A DNA stretch of 64,000 bases from Desulfovibrio aminophilus DSM 12254. GTDB taxonomy: Bacteria > Desulfobacterota > Desulfovibrionia > Desulfovibrionales > Desulfovibrionaceae. The number at the start of each line of letters is the position of its first letter. The stretch's first letter is position 1. The stretch covers positions 329,461-393,460 of the forward strand of contig NZ_AUMA01000003.1 of NCBI RefSeq assembly GCF_000422565.1. The letters are read 5' to 3'. The position numbers and the translations under genes are program-made. Below the pieces are notes generated by a model. It searched no databases. It was not told the DNA's origin and was given only the letters and a program-made list of their open reading frames with translations. Below are positions 1 through 8,279 of this stretch, in pieces.

Positions 1-1
1 G

Positions 2-574
2 GAGTCCCGGCACTACGCCTTCCCCGAACTCGAGGGTTCCTCCGACGACTACGCGGCTTTGGCGGCCTGGGCCGCGCGTCGTGTGGAGTCCGGCCCGCCC
101 TGGCCGGACCTCGTGCTTGTGGACGGTGGACGAGGTCAGTTGGCGGCCGTGGAGCGGGCATTTTTCGAAGCCATGCGCGGCATGGAGGACGCCCCGATCC
201 TGGAACTGGCGGCCATCGCCAAGGGCGAGACGCGCCGGGCCGGGGAACTGGGCGACTTCATCTTCCGCCCGGGCCGAAAGAATCCCGTGGACCTGCCGCC
301 TGGCGGGCCGGAACTGCTCTTTCTCCAGTCCGTGCGCGACGCGGCCCATCGCTTCGTACTCGGCGGCCAGCGCCGCAGCCGCGCCTCCAAGGCCCTGAAG
401 AGCGCGGTGCTGGATTTGCCCGGCGTGGGACCAAAGACCGCGCGGCTGCTCTGGGAGCGTTTCGGCAGTCTGGAGGCATTGCGGGCCGCGACCAAGGATG
501 ACCTGAGGAGTGTGCCCGGGCTCGGCGACAGGCGCGCGGAGAAGATCGTCGAGGCGCTGGCCCGTCTGGGCTAG
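2..574 (+). CDS. uvrC: UvrABC system protein C, C-terminal part
   Basis: Last 190 residues of UvrC, the nuclease subunit of UvrABC nucleotide excision repair; the start lies before the window and the frame is open from base 2. The segment DLVLVDGGRGQL (visible residues 36-47) is a hallmark of the RNase H-like endonuclease domain that makes the 5' incision. LPGVGPKTA and VPGLGDRRAEKI near the end are the tandem helix-hairpin-helix DNA-binding motifs. The TAG stop shares a palindromic ctag with the stop of the convergent gene downstream, so the two reading frames overlap by 4 bases. Identity is near certain; only completeness is unknown. Confidence 0.96.
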   Translation, partial: ESRHYAFPELEGSSDDYAALAAWAARRVESGPPWPDLVLVDGGRGQLAAVERAFFEAMRGMEDAPILELAAIAKGETRRAGELGDFIFRPGRKNPVDLPPGGPELLFLQSVRDAAHRFVLGGQRRSRASKALKSAVLDLPGVGPKTARLLWERFGSLEALRAATKDDLRSVPGLGDRRAEKIVEALARLG

Positions 575-1251
575 ACGGTCAGCGCCCCGCCCGGCGCGAG
601 GTCGAGCAGTTTCACGCTCGGCGCGATCTTTTGCAGCTGCTTGCTGAAACCCGCCGTGTCCTGCTCCAGGATCGGGAAGGTGCCCCAGTGCATGGGCGCG
701 ACCATGTCGCAGCCGAGCAATCCGCAGGCGTGGGCGGCGGACTTCGGGTCCATGGTGAAGTGGCCGCCGATGGGCAGCATGGCCAAGTGGATGTGCTGGA
801 ACCGGCCGAACATCTCCATGTCTCCGAACAGGGCCGTGTCGCCGGAATGATAGGCGCAAAAGCCGTCCGGCCAGGTCAGGATGTAGCCCGCGCAGGTTCC
901 GCTGGCCGAAGAATGCATGGCCTGGACCATCTGCACCTCCACGTCCGCCAGGCGCACCGCGCCGCCGAGATTCATGCCCAGGCCCAATTCCTGGGGCAGG
1001 CCCTGGGACACGAGTTTGCACACGGTGTCGAAGACGCCCACCAATGGAATGTCGCGTTCGGTGCTGATTTCCACGGCCTGCCCGAGGTGGTCGCCGTGGT
1101 CGTGGGTCACCAGCACGGCGTCCACCGACCCCAGCGTCTTGCGCCAGGGTCCGGGAGCCTTGGGGTTGCCGGTGAAGAAGGGATCGATGGAAAAGGCCGC
1201 GCCGCCGTGGGCGAGGCGGAAATTGGAGTGGCCGAACCAGGTCAGTTCCAT
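571..1251 (-). CDS. UPF0173 family metal-dependent hydrolase (metallo-beta-lactamase fold)
   Basis: 226 residues, the usual size of the UPF0173 family. It carries the metal-binding signature THDHGDHLG (H50, H52, D54, H55), a second ligand region HSGDTALFGD and a late APMHWGTFP histidine, in the order expected for a di-metal beta-lactamase-fold hydrolase. There is no signal peptide, so it should be cytoplasmic; the substrate is not known for the family. The start is chosen for a good AGGAGG five bases upstream. It follows ubiX by 9 bases and is probably cotranscribed with it. Confidence 0.88.
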   Translation of the reverse strand: MELTWFGHSNFRLAHGGAAFSIDPFFTGNPKAPGPWRKTLGSVDAVLVTHDHGDHLGQAVEISTERDIPLVGVFDTVCKLVSQGLPQELGLGMNLGGAVRLADVEVQMVQAMHSSASGTCAGYILTWPDGFCAYHSGDTALFGDMEMFGRFQHIHLAMLPIGGHFTMDPKSAAHACGLLGCDMVAPMHWGTFPILEQDTAGFSKQLQKIAPSVKLLDLAPGGALTV

Positions 1252-1260
1252 GAACGCCTC

Positions 1261-1839
1261 CTATTCCCCCCAGCGCTGGAACAGCGTGTTGGGGATGTCC
1301 AGTTGGTCCAGAATCCTGCCCGCGAGATGGGCGGCCATATCCTGAATCGTCGTCGGGCGGTGATAGAAGCCGGGGCAGGCGGGCAGGATCGTCGCGCCCG
1401 CTTCGCGGGCGGCCAGAAGGTTGCGCAGATGGATGGTCGAAAGCGGCGTTTCCCGTGGCACGAGCACGAGCTTCATGCCTTCCTTGAGCGTTACGTCCGC
1501 CGCGCGGTGGATCAGGTTGTTGCCCAGGCCCTGGGCGATGGCCGCCACGCTGGCCATGGAGCAGGGGCAGACGATCATGCCCTGGTGTCGCCAGGAACCG
1601 CTGGCCGGGGGGGCGGCGATGTCCTTTTCCGAGTAGAGGGCCCGAGCGGTGCTCCGCAGGAACGCCTCGTCCAGTCCGTCCTCATGGCGCATGACCTCGC
1701 GGGCCGCGTCCGAGATGATGGCGAACAACTCCACGTCCTCGCGGGAGCCGAGTTCACGGGCCAGGATTCCGGCGTAGATCAGACCGCTGGCCCCGGTGAC
1801 GGCCAGAACCACTCGTTTTTTGGGGGATTCAGTGCTCAT
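1261..1839 (-). CDS. ubiX: UbiX family flavin prenyltransferase
   Basis: 192 residues. UbiX joins dimethylallyl phosphate to FMN to make prenylated FMN, the cofactor of UbiD decarboxylases. The N-terminal VTGASGLIYA segment is the conserved flavin-binding start of the family, and the VCPCSMASVAAIAQG block and the C-terminal PACPGFYHRP are also typical. It is the first gene of a two-gene minus-strand unit with the UPF0173 hydrolase. A UbiD-type decarboxylase that would need this cofactor is encoded at 24382-26223. In sulfate reducers this pair may serve menaquinone synthesis, but that is inference. Confidence 0.93.
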   Translation of the reverse strand: MSTESPKKRVVLAVTGASGLIYAGILARELGSREDVELFAIISDAAREVMRHEDGLDEAFLRSTARALYSEKDIAAPPASGSWRHQGMIVCPCSMASVAAIAQGLGNNLIHRAADVTLKEGMKLVLVPRETPLSTIHLRNLLAAREAGATILPACPGFYHRPTTIQDMAAHLAGRILDQLDIPNTLFQRWGE

Positions 1840-1955
1840 GATGAGAGTGTAAACGGCCCCTCGGCCATTGACAAGGAGCCTTGATGCCGTAGAGAGTGAA
1901 TCCGTGCCCTCGCCCTTGACAGGAGCGGGCGCTGAGGATAGCTAAACCCCCTCGC

Positions 1956-2032
<77 letters not shown>

Positions 2033-2040
2033 GCGAAAAC

Positions 2041-2076
2041 AAGGACTTACGACATAGCGTCGCAAGTCCTTTTTTC
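2041..2076 (+). terminator. Rho-independent terminator after tRNA-Arg
   Basis: Inverted repeat with 13-base arms AAGGACTTACGAC and GTCGCAAGTCCTT (one mismatch) followed by a run of T. It ends the tRNA-Arg transcript. A closely related hairpin with perfect arms recurs at 18570-18602. Confidence 0.85.
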
Positions 2077-2152
2077 GTTTCTGCGCCAGGCGGCTCTCTT
2101 GGCCCCGCGTGTCTCTTTGGGGTTGACTGGGGCGATCGACGTCGAGCATCCC

Positions 2153-3550
2153 TCAGGGCAGATCGTACTTTTTCAACAAAGCGTACAGGCGGGCCCGGGA
2201 CAGGCCGGACAAGGCGCAGGCTTGCTGGATGTCGCCCCCAGCTTCGGCCAACAGATCACGGAGATAGCGCGACTCCACTTCGGCCACGGCCTGGAGCCGG
2301 ACTTCCTTCAGCGAAGGAAATGGTTCGTCGCCAGCCGCCCCCGGCTTCTCGACCGATGGTTCCCGGTTGGGCACGGAGGCACGCGCCAGACTCACCCGGA
2401 TGTTCGTGGGCAGATGCGCCGGGACGAGCACCGGGTCGTTCAGGGCTGCGGCCAGGGAGCGTTCCACGGCGTGGAGCAGTTCGCGGACGTTTCCTGGCCA
2501 GTCATAGCTCTCCAGGGCGTCCAGGTAATCCGGCGAGATGCGCTTGGCCGGGAGGCCGTTGAGCCGACATTGTCGGGCCAGGAAATGGCGGCAGAGCAAG
2601 GCGATGTCCCCATGTCGGTTCTTGAGGCGCGGCAGGTTGAGGGTCATGGTCCGCACACGGAAGAGCAGATCCTGACGGAAACGTCCCTGTTCCACCATGG
2701 CATCCAGATCACGGTTGGTGGCCACCACCAGGCGGAATTCACTACGGACTTCCTTGACACCGCCTACCGGCCGGTAGCAGCCGTCCTGCAGAACCCTCAA
2801 AAAGGATTTCTGCACCGCCAGCGGCAGTTCCCCGATCTCGTCCAGGAAGAGGGTGCCCCGGTGAGCTTGGCGCACCAAACCTTCGAAACGGCGGTCCGCG
2901 CCGGTGAAGGCTCCCCGTTCATAGCCGAAGAGCTGGCTTTCCACCAGCTGTTCCGGCATGGCGGCGCAATCCACCACCACGAAGGGCTCATCGGCCCGGG
3001 CGCTGTTGTCGTGGATGGCCCGGGCGAAGAGTTCCTTGCCCGTGCCGGTCTCGCCGGTGATGAGCACCGAGGCGTCGGTGACCGCAGCCTGGGCCGCCAG
3101 GTCCAGACAGCGCCGCACGGCTCGGCTGTCTCCGATGATGCCGCTGCGTTTGAGCCCCAGGGGAAGGAGCTTGCTCTTGCCCCGGTGGTGCTCGATGGCC
3201 CGTTGGAGCGGCAGACGGATCTTATTCAGGGTGGGGGGCTTGGCGATGTAACTCCAGGCGCCGCTGCGGATGGCCAGTTCCGCGCCGTCTGGATCGCCAA
3301 CGCCGGTGAGGATGATGACCTCGGGATTCGATGGACACTCCTGGAAACGGCCCAGGCAGTCCAGGCCGCTGCCGTCGGGCATGCGCACGTCCAGAACGAC
3401 CACGTCGTAGTCCCCGGCCTCCGCCATGGCCAGGCCCTCCTTGAGGGTGCCCGCGCCGTCCGCCGTGCAGCCCATCTGCTCCACGGCGGTTTGGAGCGCG
3501 TCGCGGAGCATGGCGTCGTCGTCCACGATGAGCACGCGCGGCTGGGTCAT
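2153..3550 (-). CDS. Sigma-54-dependent response regulator (NtrC family)
   Basis: 465 residues. Domains in order: receiver (residues 4-120, acidic pocket DDD at 10-12, phospho-acceptor D54 in VVLDVRMPDG, KPP near 106), AAA+ sigma-54 interaction domain with Walker A GETGTGKE and the sigma-54 loop GAFTGA, and a C-terminal Fis-type helix-turn-helix (QQACALSGLSRARLYALL). It activates RNA polymerase-sigma-54 at -24/-12 promoters when phosphorylated. The start is the ATG that overlaps the kinase stop in an ATGA. The partner is clearly the upstream hybrid kinase. The divergent Hdr locus is the obvious candidate target, by position only. Confidence 0.95.
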   Translation of the reverse strand: MTQPRVLIVDDDAMLRDALQTAVEQMGCTADGAGTLKEGLAMAEAGDYDVVVLDVRMPDGSGLDCLGRFQECPSNPEVIILTGVGDPDGAELAIRSGAWSYIAKPPTLNKIRLPLQRAIEHHRGKSKLLPLGLKRSGIIGDSRAVRRCLDLAAQAAVTDASVLITGETGTGKELFARAIHDNSARADEPFVVVDCAAMPEQLVESQLFGYERGAFTGADRRFEGLVRQAHRGTLFLDEIGELPLAVQKSFLRVLQDGCYRPVGGVKEVRSEFRLVVATNRDLDAMVEQGRFRQDLLFRVRTMTLNLPRLKNRHGDIALLCRHFLARQCRLNGLPAKRISPDYLDALESYDWPGNVRELLHAVERSLAAALNDPVLVPAHLPTNIRVSLARASVPNREPSVEKPGAAGDEPFPSLKEVRLQAVAEVESRYLRDLLAEAGGDIQQACALSGLSRARLYALLKKYDLP

Positions 3551-5490
3551 GCGCCTTCCCCTCCGGAGCGCCGTCCACGGCCGAGAAGCCGCCGGACGAG
3601 AACGACCAGTTGATCCATTCCGTAGGGTTTGTCCAGATATTCCAGTGCGCCGAGTTTCCAGGCTTTTTCCCGGGAAACCAGGTCGCTGTGCCCGGAGGCC
3701 AGGATGATCGGCAGATGCGGCTCGATTTTGAGCAGTTCGCGCACAAGATCTGGCCCGGTCATTCCCGGCATGGTCGCGTCGGTGAGCGCCAGGTCGAAGC
3801 CATGCGGCGCATCGCGGAACAGGCTCAGGGCCTCCTCGCCCCGGGAGCAGGCCGTGACCTCGTAACCGAGGGCCGTGAGGCCCATGGTGCAGGCGTCCAG
3901 GATTTCCACTTCGTCGTCCACCACCAGGATGCGGCCGCCATCCGTGGCTTCCAATAGGGGAACCGGCGACAGTTCCGGGATCGCCTGAGCCGTGGCCTCC
4001 GAACGCGGCAGGAGAATCTCGAAGCAGGTGCCCGAGCCTGGCTTGCTGCGTACCCGTACCCCGCCGCGCAACTGGTCCACGATGTTCTGGACCACGGCCA
4101 GGCCCAGGCCGGTGCCCGAGCCGTCGCCCCGGGTGGTGAAGAAGGGCTCGAAGATGTGCTCCATGTGCTCGGCGTCGATGCCGTGGCCCGTGTCGCGCAC
4201 GCTGAGGAGCACATGCGGGCCTGGCGCGACGCAGGGAAACGACCGATCCCCGCCCTTGGGCACATCCCGTTCCGTGACGCGCAGCTCCAGGGCCCCGCCG
4301 CTGCCGCGCATGGCCCAGGCCGCGTTGGTGCAGAGATTGATGACCATCTGGTGGATTTGCGAGGGATCGGCCAGGACCACGTCGCGCTTGGTCTCCAGTT
4401 CCAGGCTGATGGCGATGGTGCTCGGCAGGGTGGGGCGGAGGAGTTTCAGGCATTCCTCCAGGATGGTGGCCAGGCGCACCGGCATGGGGTGGTCGGACTC
4501 GTGGCGGCGGCTCAGACCGAGAATCTGGCGCACCAGGTCGCCTGCCCGCTTGGTGGCCTTGAGAATGCGCTCGAAGACCGAGCGCAGCGGGTCGCCCTCG
4601 GGCAGGCGGCACAGACCGATGTCGGCCAGAAGCACGATGGGAGCCAGGATATTGTTGAAGTCGTGGGCGATGCCCCCGGCCAGGGTGCCGAGGGCCTCCA
4701 TTTTCTGGGCCCGGCGCAGTTGGCGTTCGAGGATCTCCACCTCGGTGACGTCGCGCCAGACGCTCACGTAGCCGAGGATGCTGCCGCCCTTGCCCCGGAT
4801 GGGCGCCAGGGTCTTTTCGCAGCGGATGACCTTGTTGTCCTTGCAGGTGTTGCTCACGCGTCCGGTCCAGATATCGCCCCGAGCGAGGCAATCCATGATT
4901 TCTTCCAGACAGCGGCGTTGTTCGGGGCCGACATAGAAGGTGGAGGGCTCACAACCGCGCACGTCCTTGAGCGAGTATCCGGTGAGGGCTTCGAAGGACT
5001 GGTTGATGAATTCCACGCGCATGTTCTCGTCGTAGACGATCACTGCGTCGGCAGTCTGCTCGATGGCCGAGGCCAGACGCGTGCGTTCGCGCTCGGCGGC
5101 CTTTCGCGCGGTGACGTCCCGGCTGAATACGGCCACGCGGTCCGGCTCCCCGTCTGCTCCCGTGACCCGATGCATGCGCGTCTCCAGGTCCAGACCTGGG
5201 ATGAGGTTCTCCTCCAGCCGGCAATCCTGTCCGTCCAGGGCGCGGTCCACGGACTCGGCCCATTTTCGGGCCGTCTCCAGGGGGAAGAAGTCGTAGATGC
5301 GTTCTCCGGCGAGTTGCCCGGGATCAAGGTGGAAGATGGCGGCCATGGAGCGGTTGCAGGCCAGGACCGTGCCGTCCCGGCGGAGGAGCAGGGCATGGTC
5401 CGAGGCGGCGTTGAGCAGGGTGTGGACGAGATCCTCCCCGGGCCGTCGCGGGCAGCGGCGGGACGTGGCGGCAGGGCGTCTGGAGCGCAT
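3547..5490 (-). CDS. PAS-domain hybrid sensor histidine kinase
   Basis: 647 residues, soluble (no membrane segments). Two PAS domains (about 20-125 and 130-255) precede a HisKA dimerisation helix with H276 in IAHDFNNIL, an HATPase domain with N and G boxes (INLCTNAAWAM, DTGHGID, GTGLGLAVV), and a C-terminal receiver with phospho-acceptor D571 in TDATMPGMTG. The ATG at 5490 has GGGGAGG five bases upstream; a GTG 39 bases earlier is possible but has no good ribosome site. It is translationally coupled to the sigma-54 regulator. Cytoplasmic PAS sensing suggests an internal redox or ligand signal. Confidence 0.93.
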   Translation of the reverse strand: MRSRRPAATSRRCPRRPGEDLVHTLLNAASDHALLLRRDGTVLACNRSMAAIFHLDPGQLAGERIYDFFPLETARKWAESVDRALDGQDCRLEENLIPGLDLETRMHRVTGADGEPDRVAVFSRDVTARKAAERERTRLASAIEQTADAVIVYDENMRVEFINQSFEALTGYSLKDVRGCEPSTFYVGPEQRRCLEEIMDCLARGDIWTGRVSNTCKDNKVIRCEKTLAPIRGKGGSILGYVSVWRDVTEVEILERQLRRAQKMEALGTLAGGIAHDFNNILAPIVLLADIGLCRLPEGDPLRSVFERILKATKRAGDLVRQILGLSRRHESDHPMPVRLATILEECLKLLRPTLPSTIAISLELETKRDVVLADPSQIHQMVINLCTNAAWAMRGSGGALELRVTERDVPKGGDRSFPCVAPGPHVLLSVRDTGHGIDAEHMEHIFEPFFTTRGDGSGTGLGLAVVQNIVDQLRGGVRVRSKPGSGTCFEILLPRSEATAQAIPELSPVPLLEATDGGRILVVDDEVEILDACTMGLTALGYEVTACSRGEEALSLFRDAPHGFDLALTDATMPGMTGPDLVRELLKIEPHLPIILASGHSDLVSREKAWKLGALEYLDKPYGMDQLVVLVRRLLGRGRRSGGEGA

Positions 5491-5666
5491 GCGGCCTCCC
5501 CGTCTTCTCGGTGTGCGCCGAGCACGCACCTGAAAAGGCTGTTATCTTCTTATGGAAGACTTTGTCTTGCCGCGCAAGACGTTTCTTGCGCCCTGGAATG
5601 GAGTCTGGATCGGAACATAATCGTCAACATTTTGAAATGCGTATCAATTTTTCGACTGGGGGGATT

Positions 5667-5682
5667 GGGCATGATTCTTGAG
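5667..5682 (+). promoter_or_regulatory. Candidate sigma-54 (-24/-12) promoter of the Hdr locus
   Basis: GGGCATGATTCTTGAG resembles the consensus TGGCAY-N5-TTGCW: the GGCAT block and TTG are spaced correctly, but the -12 GC reads GA, which weakens it. It lies about 80 bases before the first Hdr start and next to a divergently encoded sigma-54 activator, which makes it worth testing. Other sites in the 271-base gap are possible. Confidence 0.33.
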
Positions 5683-5761
5683 TAGAGCCATGCAGCCAGC
5701 GACCGCGCGGTCCCGAACGGAAACGCCGGGCGGGACCGCGCAAGGAACGGGAGGGCACGGC

Positions 5762-7759
5762 ATGGCCAGCAGAATCGGTGTGTACGTATGCCATTGCGGC
5801 ACGAACATCGCCGGCAGGGTGGATTCGGCGGGCGTGGCGCGCTTCGCGGCGGGACTCAAGAACGTGGTCGTGGCCCGGGATTACAAATTCATGTGTTCGG
5901 ACCCGGGGCAGGACATGATCATCAAGGACATCCGGGAGATGGGCCTGACCCGGGTGGTGGTGGCGTCCTGTTCGCCGCGGCTGCACGAGAAGACCTTCCA
6001 GAAGGCCTGCCAACGCGGCGGGCTGAACCCCTTTCTCTTTCAGATGACCTGCATCCGGGAGCATTGCTCCTGGGTAGTGGCCGATCCGGGAGAGGCCACG
6101 GCCAAGGCCCGCAACTTGGTGGCCGCGGCGGTGTCCCGGGTCAATTACCATGACGAACTGCATTCCCGCGTGGAGGCCGTACACCCCGACGTGCTCGTGG
6201 TGGGCGGCGGAATCGCCGGAATCCAGGCCGCCCTGGACATCGCCAAGTCGGGCCACAAGGTCCACCTCGTGGAGAAGGGGCCTTCCATCGGCGGTCACAT
6301 GGCCCAGTTCGACAAGACCTTCCCGACCCTGGACTGCGCGGCCTGCATCTCCACGCCCAAGATGGTGGCCGTGGCCCAGGAACCGAACATCAATCTCATG
6401 ACCATGAGCGAGGTGGTGGAGGTCAAGGGCTACGTGGGGAACTACACGGTGCGGGTGCGGACCGCGCCGCGCTATGTGAACCAGGATCTCTGCACGGGCT
6501 GCGGCCTGTGCATGGAGAAGTGCCCCAAGAGCGTGACCAGCGAGTTCGAGGAAGGCATCGGCAAGCGCAAGGCCATCCACCGCAACTCGCCCCAGAGCGT
6601 GCCCAACACCCCGGTGATCGACCCCGCCGTCTGCATCCATTTCGTCAAAGGCAAGTGCGGAGCCTGCGAGAAGCATTGCCCCTCCGGGGCCATCGATTTC
6701 CAGCAGACCGAATCCTTCCTGGACCTGCAGGTGGGCACCGTGGTTCTGGCCACCGGCTTCGACATCCTCGACCCGTCCAGCCTGCCGCAGTATGGCTTCG
6801 GCCGCTATCCCGAAGTCTACACAGGGTTGCAGTTTGAACGTCTGAACAACGCCGTGGGCCCCACAGGCGGCAAGATCGTGATGAAGAACGGCCGTCCGCC
6901 GGAGAGCGTGGGCATCATCCATTGCGTGGGCAGCCGCGACGCGAATCATCATCCGTACTGTTCCCGGGTCTGCTGCATGTACGCCCTGAAGTACGACCAC
7001 CTCATCAAGGACAAGGTCGGTCACGCCACCCGGGTCTACAATTTCTACATCGACATGCGCTGTTTCGGAAAGGGCTATGAGGAATTTTACCGCCGGGTCC
7101 AGGAGGAGGGCGTGACCTTCATCCGGGGCCGGCCGGCCGAGATCACCGACCGCGCGTCCACTCCCGCCGAGAAGGGCAAGCTCGTGGTGGTCTGCGAGGA
7201 CACGCTGCTGGGACGCACCCTGCGTGTCCCCGTGGACATGGTGGTGCTCTGCACGGCCATGACGCCTCGGCGCGACGCCTCGGACGTAGCCCGGGTCTTC
7301 GGCATCAGCCAGGGCCAGGACGGCTTCTTCCTGGAGGAGCACCCCAAGCTCGGGCCGGTATCCACGGCCACCGACGGCATCTTCCTGGCCGGAACCTGCC
7401 AGGGGCCCAAGGACATCCCCGACGCCGTGGCTCACGCCTCGGGCGGCGCTGGACAGGCCCTGGCCTTGGCGGCGCGCGGCGAGGTGGACATCTCGCCCAC
7501 GGTCTCCTGGATCAACCCGGACATCTGCGTGGGCTGCAAGATGTGCATCGACCTCTGCGCCTACTCGGCCATCGAGTTCGACGAGCGGCGCAAGGTCTCG
7601 GTGATCAACGAGGCCATGTGCAAGGGCTGCGGCAGCTGCGCCGGCCACTGCCCCAGCGGGGCGGCCCAGATCCGCCATTTCAACGGCAAGCAGGTCTTCG
7701 CGGAGATGGAGGGGCTTCTGAGCCCGACTCCGGAAGCGCCCGGCGCGGAAGCCGTCTGA
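5762..7759 (+). CDS. hdrA: HdrA-like FAD/iron-sulfur subunit of a heterodisulfide reductase complex
   Basis: 665 residues, full HdrA length. The N-terminal VCHCGTNIAG domain is followed by a conserved cysteine region (MCSDPGQDM, ASCSPRLHEKT), an FAD-binding LVVGGGIAGIQAA near residue 145, the TLDCAACISTPKM block, an internal pair of clusters starting C244-x2-C247-x2-C250-x3-C254P, and a C-terminal 2x[4Fe-4S] ferredoxin from about C589. HdrA carries the flavin that splits electron pairs in flavin-based electron bifurcation. The start at 5762 has GGGAGG seven bases upstream; 28 codons of open frame before it look non-coding. It is the first gene of a long plus-strand run. Confidence 0.95.
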   Translation: MASRIGVYVCHCGTNIAGRVDSAGVARFAAGLKNVVVARDYKFMCSDPGQDMIIKDIREMGLTRVVVASCSPRLHEKTFQKACQRGGLNPFLFQMTCIREHCSWVVADPGEATAKARNLVAAAVSRVNYHDELHSRVEAVHPDVLVVGGGIAGIQAALDIAKSGHKVHLVEKGPSIGGHMAQFDKTFPTLDCAACISTPKMVAVAQEPNINLMTMSEVVEVKGYVGNYTVRVRTAPRYVNQDLCTGCGLCMEKCPKSVTSEFEEGIGKRKAIHRNSPQSVPNTPVIDPAVCIHFVKGKCGACEKHCPSGAIDFQQTESFLDLQVGTVVLATGFDILDPSSLPQYGFGRYPEVYTGLQFERLNNAVGPTGGKIVMKNGRPPESVGIIHCVGSRDANHHPYCSRVCCMYALKYDHLIKDKVGHATRVYNFYIDMRCFGKGYEEFYRRVQEEGVTFIRGRPAEITDRASTPAEKGKLVVVCEDTLLGRTLRVPVDMVVLCTAMTPRRDASDVARVFGISQGQDGFFLEEHPKLGPVSTATDGIFLAGTCQGPKDIPDAVAHASGGAGQALALAARGEVDISPTVSWINPDICVGCKMCIDLCAYSAIEFDERRKVSVINEAMCKGCGSCAGHCPSGAAQIRHFNGKQVFAEMEGLLSPTPEAPGAEAV

Positions 7760-7783
7760 TTCTGGAAGAAACGGGAGGAAGTC

Positions 7784-8254
7784 ATGGAAGAACTGGTCGT
7801 CGTTCCGCAAACGGAATCCCGGACAGTCCCGGGGGAGAGCTTCGAGCCCGCCATCGTGGCCTTTGTCTGCAACTGGTGTACTTACACCGCCGCCGATTTG
7901 GCGGGCACCGCGCGCATGGTCCAGTCGCCCAACGTCCGCCTGGTGCGCATGATGTGCACCGGCATGGTCGATCCCAAGTATGTCATCAAGGCCCTTCTGA
8001 GCGGGGCCGACGCCGTGCTCGTCTCCGGCTGTCACCCCGGGGACTGCCACTACATCAACGGCAACTACAAGGCCCGCCGGCGCATCAAGCTGCTCAAGGA
8101 GATCCTGCCGCGCTTCGGCATCGACGAGCGGCGGCTCAAGTTGACCTGGGTGGGCGCAAGCGAGGGCAACGAATTCGCCGCCACGGTCAATTCCTTCGTG
8201 GCCGAGATCAAGGAGCTGGGGCCCATCGACACCCGGCGCCTGCCCTTGCTCTGA
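7784..8254 (+). CDS. MvhD/FlpD-like [2Fe-2S] electron-transfer subunit
   Basis: 156 residues, the size of methyl-viologen-reducing hydrogenase delta subunits. Conserved cysteines appear in VCNWCTYTAAD, MMCTGMV and SGCHPGDCHY, the set that binds the [2Fe-2S] cluster passing electrons between an input module and HdrA. The ribosome site GGGAGG is well placed. Sitting directly after hdrA fits the methanogen HdrA-MvhD partnership. All positions are cysteine here; some relatives carry selenocysteine at one of them. Confidence 0.92.
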   Translation: MEELVVVPQTESRTVPGESFEPAIVAFVCNWCTYTAADLAGTARMVQSPNVRLVRMMCTGMVDPKYVIKALLSGADAVLVSGCHPGDCHYINGNYKARRRIKLLKEILPRFGIDERRLKLTWVGASEGNEFAATVNSFVAEIKELGPIDTRRLPLL

Positions 8255-8279
8255 ACCCCTGATCGAGCGGAGGAACGTC

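Noticed and set aside
2153..4891. A 912-residue minus-strand frame treated as one protein
   Set aside because: Only its last 465 residues are a real protein starting at the ATGA overlap with the kinase; the upstream part is out of frame with the kinase and is arginine/proline-rich noise.
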